5,807 nt of DNA, from contig CAKQVW010000198.1 in the NCBI GenBank assembly GCA_934277865.1, positions 1-5,807 of the forward strand. Reading direction: 5' to 3'. Shown piece by piece: positions 1 through 5,296 of this stretch. The notes beneath the pieces were generated by a model. It saw nothing but the letters and a program-made list of their open reading frames with translations. It ran no database searches and had not been told where the DNA came from. The DNA comes from an uncultured Pseudobdellovibrionaceae bacterium. Its GTDB lineage: Bacteria; Bdellovibrionota; Bdellovibrionia; Bdellovibrionales; JAMPXM01. The stretch's first letter is position 1; the number at the start of each line of letters is the position of its first letter. The position numbers and the translations under genes were made by a program.

Positions 1-30
1 CGAACGCTAGAATTCCGAAAAGTAATCATC

Positions 31-1227
31 ATGGCAAAGAACGATGAGCTTTTCAAATTGATGGTTGAAAAAGGCGCGTCAGACCTTCACTTGGTCGCCG
101 GCGCACCACCCTATTTACGCATCAGTGGCGAGATGGAGAAATTGGACCAGCCCCCGCTGACGGCGCAGGAAGCCCAAGAGATCATTTTTGAAATCTGCAA
201 CGAGAAGCAGAAAAAAGAGTTCATCACCAATTGGGAACTCGATTTTGCCTACACGAAAGAGCCCATCGGGCGCTTCCGCGTAAACGTCTTCATGCAACGA
301 AAAGGCATCGGCGTCGTTTGTCGGGTGATTCCGACAAAAATCAAAACAGCCGACGAGCTTGGCCTGCCACCAAGTTTGCTTGAGATGATCAACTGCCACA
401 AAGGTTTGATTTGCGTCACCGGCCCAACAGGATCAGGGAAGTCGACCACCTTGGCGGCGCTCATTCACCACATCAATGCCAATCAGCAGTCGCATATCCT
501 CACCATCGAGGATCCGATCGAGTTTGTTCACCCAAGTCTAAAGTCACTGGTGAATCAACGTGAGGTGCACAACCACTCGAAGTCATTTGCCAACGCCCTA
601 AAGGCCGCACTTCGCGAGGACCCGGATGTGATTCTCGTGGGTGAGATGCGTGACCTTGAAACGATTTCGCTTGCGATCTCGGCGGCAGAAACCGGCCACT
701 TGGTTTTCGGAACACTTCACACCAACAACGCCCATAAAACGGTGGATCGTATCATCGACGTCTTCCCAGGCGACCGCCAAGCGCAAATCCGCGTACAGCT
801 GTCTGAATCACTTCGCGGCGTTATTTCTCAGTCGCTTCTTCCAAAAGTGGGCGGCGGCCGAGTCGCCGTGCAAGAAGTGATGTTCTGCAATAAGGCGATC
901 GCCAACCTTATTCGCGAAGGTAAGACGTTCCAGATTCCGTCGACGATGCAGACTGGTAAAAACCAGGGCATGGTTACATACGAATACGCGATCGACCAAT
1001 TGATCAATCGCGGTTTGATTTCCAAAGACACGGGTTATGAATTCTTAGGAAAAGCGACGGCCGAAGAAAAGCCGGCAGCTCAACCGCAAGTTCAGACTTC
1101 GGCTGTGGTCGGAGGAGCGGCGACCGTTCCGACGCCTCCGCCTTCTGGAATCACCATGCAGCCCATGCAAACCGGCGCAGCCGCAGCACTTGGGAATCTG
1201 GCAAATCGGTTTAAGAAAACCAGTTAG
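31..1227 (+). CDS. pilT: Type IV pilus retraction ATPase PilT
   Basis: This is a cytoplasmic hexameric secretion-family ATPase that powers depolymerisation of type IV pili, giving twitching motility. The 398-residue product has the PilT N-terminal domain opening with KGASDLHL at residues 14-21. The RecA-like core follows: Walker A GPTGSGKST at 131-139, Asp box TIEDPIEF at 158-165, Walker B DVILVGEMRD at 199-208 (Glu205), and His box TGHLVFGTLHTN at 221-232. The retraction signature is present as AIANLIREGK at 289-298, where the classical motif is AIRNLIRE, then the STMQTGKNQGM stretch at 304-314. These separate it from PilB, though a PilU-like role is not excluded. The family usually ends near residue 345-360. 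Here about 58 extra residues rich in Ala, Pro, Gln and Thr follow. The ATG at 31 fits the family N-terminus but has no clear Shine-Dalgarno sequence, and the frame stays open to the window edge. No upstream pil gene is visible. Confidence 0.96.
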   Translation: MAKNDELFKLMVEKGASDLHLVAGAPPYLRISGEMEKLDQPPLTAQEAQEIIFEICNEKQKKEFITNWELDFAYTKEPIGRFRVNVFMQRKGIGVVCRVIPTKIKTADELGLPPSLLEMINCHKGLICVTGPTGSGKSTTLAALIHHINANQQSHILTIEDPIEFVHPSLKSLVNQREVHNHSKSFANALKAALREDPDVILVGEMRDLETISLAISAAETGHLVFGTLHTNNAHKTVDRIIDVFPGDRQAQIRVQLSESLRGVISQSLLPKVGGGRVAVQEVMFCNKAIANLIREGKTFQIPSTMQTGKNQGMVTYEYAIDQLINRGLISKDTGYEFLGKATAEEKPAAQPQVQTSAVVGGAATVPTPPPSGITMQPMQTGAAAALGNLANRFKKTS

Positions 1228-1709
1228 AAGGAAAGCACGGGGAGCTCAAAGCTCACCGCCTGCGATTCCGAGAACCGTGCCGCCAGCACGGTTCTTTCGT
1301 TTTCTGGCCCCAGAAGTTCGCGATTCGAAATCGGAAATAGCGTGCGATCCGTAGCGCCGTCCTGCAATCCGTAAAATTCGTCAGGGTTTGTGGCCGCACT
1401 GTAGGTCACCGCAATGGTCCCAACAATCACACCCACGGCGAAGCCGACAGCGATGTTGCTGAGTTTATCCTGCGGACGTCCATAAAAGCTGAGTGTGCTA
1501 AGCCCAAGCACGGCGCCACCAAGGCCCGAATAGATGATCGTCGCCAATTGTCGACGTGGTCCGCCAGCTGACGGACGATCGCCCTCCAGGGAGCCGCGCC
1601 CCTGCGCCATCGCCGCTGTTGGAACCATCGCCACCACCGCAACGGCGATCGCCAAAACGACCGTCGAGACGATCGAGCTGAACTTTGAAATTACGGACTT
1701 TCTTGCCAT
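1224..1709 (-). CDS. Small exported membrane protein of unknown function
   Basis: I do not recognise a named family. The 161-residue product has a basic N-terminus (MARKSVISK), a long hydrophobic stretch at about 11-34 and a likely signal peptidase I site after A-M-A at residues 33-35. A basic PRR precedes two glycine-rich hydrophobic segments at about 54-73 and 85-104. These are joined by a short loop (YGRPQDKLSN) and resemble a helical hairpin with small-residue packing. A polar C-terminal tail of about 55 residues follows. The start at 1709 is chosen because GGAGG sits 7 nt upstream (1717-1721). An in-frame ATG further upstream at 1775 lies inside the acylphosphatase gene and would spoil the signal peptide. 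The ATG overlaps the acylphosphatase stop (TGATG), implying translational coupling. The stop overlaps the pilT stop tail to tail. An inner-membrane or envelope location is inferred. Confidence 0.75.
   Translation of the reverse strand: MARKSVISKFSSIVSTVVLAIAVAVVAMVPTAAMAQGRGSLEGDRPSAGGPRRQLATIIYSGLGGAVLGLSTLSFYGRPQDKLSNIAVGFAVGVIVGTIAVTYSAATNPDEFYGLQDGATDRTLFPISNRELLGPENERTVLAARFSESQAVSFELPVLSF
1271..1303 (+). terminator. Rho-independent terminator of pilT
   Basis: A perfect 10-bp inverted repeat (arms 1271-1280 and 1286-1295, loop CGCCA) is extended by a possible G-U pair. It is followed on the + strand by a T-rich run, TTTCGTTTTC. It begins 43 nt after the pilT stop. On the minus strand the hairpin is not followed by a T-run, so it should act only on transcripts coming from pilT. 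It lies wholly inside the coding sequence of the convergent membrane-protein gene, where the arms encode about residues 139-146 of that protein. Confidence 0.85.
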
Positions 1710-2032
1710 CACGATTCCTCCCCGACCCAGGGTTTTTCGCCATCCACGGCGATGGAAAACAATCCTGTTTTCCAATCGGTTTCCAGTTCCTCTTTGCTCG
1801 CAATCGGCCGCGCGACCACCTCGCGAACGGCGGAAAGCATCGGCCCGCGGCGGACGGCCCGCTCAAACTCTTGAAGATCTTCTTCTGACCCTTGGGCGAA
1901 ACATTCGACCCGCCCGTCTTCCAGATTGCGTACAACGCCACTCAGTCGGTAGTGCAGCGCCTGTTTTTCAACAAAACGACGAAACCCGACCCCTTGTACG
2001 CGACCTGATACGAGATAGTGACGCAAGCTCAT
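1709..2032 (-). CDS. acyP: Acylphosphatase
   Basis: This is a small cytoplasmic enzyme of the acylphosphatase family, which hydrolyses the carboxyl-phosphate bond of acyl phosphates such as acetyl phosphate or 1,3-bisphosphoglycerate. The 107-residue product carries the signature GRVQGVGFR at residues 10-18, with the predicted catalytic Arg18, which binds phosphate. The second active-site motif, GVVRNLEDGRVE, is at 32-43 with the predicted catalytic Asn36. The usual GWVRN has Val here in place of Trp. The family is normally about 90 residues; the extra length is a C-terminal tail after about residue 90. The start at 2032 puts the signature at its standard distance from the N-terminus, but the ribosome binding site is weak, with only an AGG very close to the ATG. 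The gene is divergent from deoC and overlaps the downstream membrane-protein gene by one base. The physiological substrate cannot be read from the sequence. Confidence 0.93.
   Translation of the reverse strand: MSLRHYLVSGRVQGVGFRRFVEKQALHYRLSGVVRNLEDGRVECFAQGSEEDLQEFERAVRRGPMLSAVREVVARPIASKEELETDWKTGLFSIAVDGEKPWVGEES
1715..1723 (-). promoter_or_regulatory. Strong ribosome binding site deciding the membrane-protein start
   Basis: On the minus strand the sequence GGGGAGGAA lies just before the ATG at 1709, with a 7-nt spacer from the GGAGG core. It sits within the last codons of the acylphosphatase gene. It fixes the start of the downstream gene at 1709 rather than at the longer frame beginning at 1775. 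Confidence 0.8.
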
Positions 2033-2100
2033 ACCTGTGACATTAACAGGATTTCGGGGGCCTCGACACGGGCCGAATTCTCTTTATGAGGAGTGGAGCA
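2033..2100. promoter_or_regulatory. Divergent intergenic region between acyP and deoC
   Basis: These 68 bp must hold, or lie very near, the promoters of both divergent units. The only symmetric element I see is CCTGT/ACAGG (2034-2038 and 2046-2050) around a 7-nt spacer, next to the acyP start. I could not find convincing -35/-10 pairs on either strand. The assignment as a regulatory region rests on gene orientation, not on recognised motifs. Confidence 0.4.
2088..2093 (+). promoter_or_regulatory. Ribosome binding site deciding the deoC start
   Basis: The sequence GAGGAG lies 7 nt before the ATG at 2101. An in-frame ATG at 2086-2088 runs into this element and has no site of its own, so 2101 is the better start. 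Confidence 0.8.
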
Positions 2101-2874
2101 ATGCATCATCCGACTCAGCGATCTGCGCGACAAACGCCACCGCCACCTAAAACGCCGACGGAACTTGCGCCGTTCATTGATCACACGCTCTTGCGCGCCG
2201 ACGCATCAGAGGCGGACATTCGAAAGCTCTGCGAAGAGGCTGTTCGCCATCGTTTTTTTGCGGTTTGTGTGAACTCCGCTCACGTGGAATTTGCCTCGCA
2301 ACTCTTAGCGAAGATCGACCCCTCCCATAAGGAAGACTCGCGGGTTCGCGTCGCCGCCGTGGTGGGTTTTCCACTGGGAGCGTGCACGACTTCGACGAAA
2401 GTTTTTGAGACCGAAGAGGCTCTTCGCTTAGGCGCCGAAGAGGTCGACATGGTGGTACGAGTCGACTTGGTCAAAACCGGGGAATTCACCCGCGTACGCG
2501 AAGATATCGCATCTGTGGTGCAAGCAGCCGCTCGAGTTCGACCTGATTCACTGGTGAAAGTGATCCTTGAAACGGGCCTTTTAACACTCGAAGAAATTGC
2601 CCGTGCTGCGCGCGCCGCCGACGAAGCCGGCGCTCAATTTATCAAGACATGCACAGGGTTTTCCACAGCAGGCTCGCCAGCCGGTGCCGCGACCGTGGAG
2701 CATGTGGCGCTGATGCGCGAAAGTGCCCGCGAACACGTGCAAATCAAGGCCAGCGGTGGCGTGCGAAACTTCGAAATGGCGCGCAGCCTTATCCTGGCCG
2801 GTGCCGATCGCTTGGGCACCAGCTCGGGCGTCGCCTTGGTCTCAGAAGGCGCCAGCCACGGATCGGGGTACTAA
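2101..2874 (+). CDS. deoC: Deoxyribose-phosphate aldolase DeoC
   Basis: This class I (Schiff-base) aldolase cleaves 2-deoxyribose-5-phosphate into acetaldehyde and glyceraldehyde-3-phosphate, the last step of deoxynucleoside catabolism in the cytoplasm. The 257-residue product has the family blocks in order: IDHTLL at 26-31, FFAVCVNSAHV at 52-62, VVGFPLGACTT at 87-97, EVDMVV at 114-119 with catalytic Asp116, and LVKVILETGLLT at 151-162. IKTCTGFS at 181-188 holds the predicted Schiff-base Lys182, IKASGGVR at 215-222 holds the second conserved Lys216, and LGTSSGV at 238-244 is the phosphate-binding end. An N-terminal extension of about 22 residues, rich in Pro and Thr, precedes the barrel. The residue after EVDMVV is Arg, where many short-form DeoC proteins have Asn. 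It is the first gene of the operon; the phosphorylase gene starts one base after its stop. Confidence 0.95.
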   Translation: MHHPTQRSARQTPPPPKTPTELAPFIDHTLLRADASEADIRKLCEEAVRHRFFAVCVNSAHVEFASQLLAKIDPSHKEDSRVRVAAVVGFPLGACTTSTKVFETEEALRLGAEEVDMVVRVDLVKTGEFTRVREDIASVVQAAARVRPDSLVKVILETGLLTLEEIARAARAADEAGAQFIKTCTGFSTAGSPAGAATVEHVALMRESAREHVQIKASGGVRNFEMARSLILAGADRLGTSSGVALVSEGASHGSGY

Positions 2875-2875
2875 C

Positions 2876-4237
2876 ATGAGCACACAAGGTTTGTTGGCTC
2901 CCGAGATTATCAAGAAGAAGCGAGACGGCGGCGAACTCTCGACGAACGAGATTCGATTTATGATCGACGGTTTTGTTCGCGGCACGGTGCCCGATTATCA
3001 GATGTCGGCTTGGCTAATGGCCGTGCTGTTTCAAGGCATGACCGACAACGAGACTTGGACACTCACGGACCTCATGATGCGCTCGGGTCGCGTGCTCGAC
3101 TTTTCGAATCTGGGAACTGCCGTTGATAAACACTCAACCGGTGGAGTCGGAGATAAGACGAGCTTGATTCTGGCACCCATCGCGGCGGCGGCCGGCATTC
3201 CAGTGCCGATGATCGCGGGTCGCGGCCTCGGGCACACCGGTGGAACAATTGACAAGCTCGAGTCGATACCGGGCTTTAGCTGTGAAATCACCATTTCGGA
3301 ATTCGAAAAACAAGTCGCCTCGTTAGGTTTGGCGCTGATCGGGCAGACCGGTGAAATCTGTCCTGCCGACAAACGCATCTACGCACTTCGCGACGTAACG
3401 GCAACGGTCGAGTCGCTTCCACTGATTTGCGCCAGCATCATGTCCAAAAAGATGGCCGAAGGCATTCAGGGCCTCGTCCTCGATGTGAAGTGGGGCTCGG
3501 GCGCGTTCATGAAAACCAAAGAGCGAGCCGAAGAGCTTGCCCGCCGCCTCTGTCAAATCGGACGCGCCGGAGGGAAAGATGTCGTGGCGCTTGTCACCGA
3601 CATGAACCAACCGCTTGGACGATTCATCGGCAACTCGCTGGAAGTTGAAGAATGTCTCGGCATTCTTCGTCGCCAACCTATTCGCGGACGTTCACTTGCG
3701 GACTTCCACGATTGCGAAGAGCTGAGCGTGATTCTCGCCGGCGTGATGATCTGGCTTGGCAAAAAAGCCGACACAGCTCGCGAAGGCGTTGCGCGTGCCA
3801 GAGAAATTTTGGACTCCGGTGCCGCCGCGAAGAAATTTGAAGAATTGGTGAAGGCACAGGGAGGACGATTGGAGGCCCTGCCGAAGGCCGTCGTCACGGG
3901 CGAAGTTCGCGCGAGCACGTCAGGTGTTGTCTCGGCAATTGAAACAGAACAAGTGGGTTATGCAGCCCTCGTGATGGGCGCAGGCCGCCGGGCCGCCAGC
4001 GAAAAGATCGAACCGATGGCGGGCATTGAATGCCTCGTTCGCCTAGGGGATTCGATCGAAAAAGGTCAACCTCTCTATCGTCTCTACGGCCCGACTGCTG
4101 ACTACCGTGTCGGTCATGAAGATGCGATCGAGCGACTCACGCGTGCGACTCGCATCGAAAGTGCTGTTCAAGATAAATCCTTGCAAAGTCGCCAATCGAA
4201 CGCTTTGATCGCTATGGGTATAGGTGTCGAACTCTAA
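2876..4237 (+). CDS. deoA: Thymidine / pyrimidine-nucleoside phosphorylase
   Basis: This cytoplasmic enzyme performs reversible phosphorolysis of thymidine, and possibly deoxyuridine and uridine, giving a free base and (deoxy)ribose-1-phosphate. The 453-residue product matches the family length of about 430-450. The phosphate-binding motif DKHSTGGVGDK is at 84-94. The family signature is AGRGLGHTGGTIDKLE at 114-129, with Ala at the first position where Ser is usual. The base-binding set follows: Arg172 in YALRD, Ser187 in ASIMS, and Lys191 in SKK, equivalent to Arg171, Ser186 and Lys190 of E. coli DeoA. DVKWGSGAFM is at 203-212, with Trp where Val is common. The C-terminal alpha/beta domain ends in GDSIEKGQPLYRLYG at 391-405. 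The start at 2876 follows the deoC stop by one base, with GGGG 7 nt upstream. The frame is open further upstream, but that part overlaps deoC and does not resemble the family. Whether it is thymidine-specific (DeoA) or broad (Pdp) is not settled. Confidence 0.93.
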   Translation: MSTQGLLAPEIIKKKRDGGELSTNEIRFMIDGFVRGTVPDYQMSAWLMAVLFQGMTDNETWTLTDLMMRSGRVLDFSNLGTAVDKHSTGGVGDKTSLILAPIAAAAGIPVPMIAGRGLGHTGGTIDKLESIPGFSCEITISEFEKQVASLGLALIGQTGEICPADKRIYALRDVTATVESLPLICASIMSKKMAEGIQGLVLDVKWGSGAFMKTKERAEELARRLCQIGRAGGKDVVALVTDMNQPLGRFIGNSLEVEECLGILRRQPIRGRSLADFHDCEELSVILAGVMIWLGKKADTAREGVARAREILDSGAAAKKFEELVKAQGGRLEALPKAVVTGEVRASTSGVVSAIETEQVGYAALVMGAGRRAASEKIEPMAGIECLVRLGDSIEKGQPLYRLYGPTADYRVGHEDAIERLTRATRIESAVQDKSLQSRQSNALIAMGIGVEL

Positions 4238-4252
4238 AGGGGTATCTCTCAC

Positions 4253-5089
4253 GTGAGCAGCATTGTCGAAAGTCTTGAATCGTCGGTGGCATATATTCGT
4301 TCCGTCTGCCCACCGAGCAAATTGAAACCGCGCGTGGCCGTGGTTCTTGGTTCGGGACTTGGTTCGTTTGTGAACAACGTCGATGTCGAAGTGGCAATCC
4401 CCTATACCGATATCCCTGGTTTTATTCCGCCCTCGGTGGAAGGTCACAAAGGTCGTCTGATCTTAGGACACGTCAAAGGTGTTCCAACGGCCGTGCTTCA
4501 GGGGCGTATCCACTATTACGAAGGCCATTCGATGGCGACCGTCGCGCATCCCGTGCGCACGGCTGCCCTCCTTGGCTGTGAGATCGTGATGCTCACCAAC
4601 TCGGCGGGCGGGCTTGATCCGTCGATGAAACCTGGTGACTTCATGGTGATCGACGATCACATCAACTTGATGGGCGACAACCCGCTCAAAGGCCCCAACA
4701 TCGAAGCCTTCGGGCCTCGTTTCCCCGACATGACAGAAGCCTACGATCGCAAACTTTCGGGCGCGATGGCGGAAATTCTCACCAAGATGGGGGTTAAACA
4801 CTATCGCGGCGTTTATTGCGGCGTCAGCGGCCCGACCTACGAAACACCAGCCGAAGTACGTTACCTGCAACAGCTGGGTGGCAAGGCTGTCGGCATGTCG
4901 ACAGTTCCCGAAACAATTGCAGCGAACCATCTCGGCATCCGCGTGTGCGCGCTTTCGTGCATCACCAACCTGGCAGCCGGTCTTTCGCAAAATAAACTTT
5001 CGCATGACGAAGTCACCGAAACGGCCCGCGCCGTTGAAAGCAAGTTCGGCCAGTTCCTCGTGCAGTTTATCTCGACACTCGATACGTGA
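4253..5089 (+). CDS. punA: Purine nucleoside phosphorylase, trimeric type
   Basis: This enzyme phosphorolyses purine nucleosides, in this subfamily mainly inosine, guanosine and their deoxy forms, to base and (deoxy)ribose-1-phosphate. The 278-residue product has the landmarks of the trimeric PNP (PNP/MTAP) family: VVLGSGLGSF at 30-39 with phosphate-binding Ser34, EGHKG at 63-67 (His65), QGRIHYYEGH at 83-92 (Arg85, His87, Tyr89), TNSAGGL at 115-121, TYETPAEVR at 195-203 (Glu197), GMSTVPE at 214-220 (Met215) and SCITNLAAG at 235-243. Asn239 together with Glu197 matches the 6-oxopurine-selective enzymes, so adenosine is probably a poor substrate. The start is GTG at 4253, with AAAGGGG at 4236-4242 about 10 nt upstream, partly inside the phosphorylase stop codon. 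It is the last gene of the operon, 15 nt after the pyrimidine phosphorylase. An MTA phosphorylase is less likely given the Glu/Asn pair. Confidence 0.94.
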   Translation: MSSIVESLESSVAYIRSVCPPSKLKPRVAVVLGSGLGSFVNNVDVEVAIPYTDIPGFIPPSVEGHKGRLILGHVKGVPTAVLQGRIHYYEGHSMATVAHPVRTAALLGCEIVMLTNSAGGLDPSMKPGDFMVIDDHINLMGDNPLKGPNIEAFGPRFPDMTEAYDRKLSGAMAEILTKMGVKHYRGVYCGVSGPTYETPAEVRYLQQLGGKAVGMSTVPETIAANHLGIRVCALSCITNLAAGLSQNKLSHDEVTETARAVESKFGQFLVQFISTLDT

Positions 5090-5296
5090 TCGAAAACGCA
5101 GCCCCTTGTCGGCCATCCCCTGGCTGAAGGTCTAGTCTCATCACCAATCAAACAGCAGACGAATCTTCGTCCAGATTAACCGGAAAAACGGCCGGGCTGG
5201 ACTAACCGTTTCTGTCTCAAATTCCGACATACCTATATCGGACCCACGGATTGGGTTCGACAGGGCCCTGAGAGAGGGCGCGACAGGAGGTCGCGG
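5090..5296 (+). other. Inverted-repeat-rich gap between punA and the subtilase
   Basis: I see no gene in these 207 bp, but several inverted repeats. They are TCGGCCA/TGGCTGA (5109-5115 and 5121-5127, one G-U), the palindrome GACGAA-TC-TTCGTC (5158-5171), GTCCAG/CTGGAC (5169-5174 and 5197-5202) enclosing CCG/CGG, and the hairpins at 5238-5295 listed separately. The first could help end the nucleoside operon, but no T-run follows it, so I do not call a terminator. TATATC at 5234-5239 is a possible -10 element for the protease gene, without a matching -35. A 9-nt near-repeat (GATTAACCG at 5174 and GACTAACCG at 5200) lies across the second structure. Confidence 0.6.
5238..5295 (+). promoter_or_regulatory. 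Structured 5' leader of the subtilase gene with the Shine-Dalgarno in a hairpin loop
   Basis: Three hairpins lie nearly end to end before the start codon. The first pairs TCGGACCCA (5238-5246) with TGGGTTCGA (5252-5260): 9 bp with one G-U and a 5-nt loop. The second pairs GCCCT (5265-5269) with AGGGC (5275-5279). The third pairs CGCGA (5279-5283) with TCGCG (5291-5295), and its 7-nt loop CAGGAGG is the ribosome binding site, 6 nt before the ATG. Hairpins two and three share base 5279. The 5' arm of the first can also pair with TCCGA at 5223-5227, giving an alternative fold. I recognise no known riboswitch class. A regulatory role is inferred from structure only. Confidence 0.45.

Noticed and set aside
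1..30. A possible upstream gene ending at the TAG at 8-10.
   Set aside because: Only two codons would be visible before the stop, which is too little to support a gene.
1710..1775. A 22-codon extension of the small membrane protein upstream of 1709.
   Set aside because: It lies inside the acylphosphatase gene, would put a basic stretch before the signal peptide, and the strong GGAGG favours the start at 1709.
1534..2040. A 168-codon open frame on the + strand opposite the acylphosphatase and membrane-protein genes.
   Set aside because: Its composition is rich in Arg, Pro and Ala as expected for an antisense shadow. There is no recognisable domain, and both opposite genes are well supported.
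2723..2875. A 51-codon in-frame extension of the pyrimidine phosphorylase upstream of 2876.
   Set aside because: It overlaps the end of deoC in another frame, is unlike the family N-terminus, and a ribosome binding site serves the ATG at 2876.
4463..5116. A 217-codon open frame on the minus strand opposite punA.
   Set aside because: It is antisense to a clearly recognisable PNP and rich in Arg, His and Phe. It shows no family motif.
5109..5127. The TCGGCCA/TGGCTGA hairpin after punA as an intrinsic terminator.
   Set aside because: The 7-bp stem includes a G-U pair, and the bases that follow (AAGGTCTAGTC) are not T-rich, so I list it only as an inverted repeat.
5250..5280. GGGTTCGA resembling a tRNA T-arm.
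   Set aside because: There is no acceptor, D or anticodon arm around it. The bases are better explained by the 9-bp hairpin at 5238-5260.
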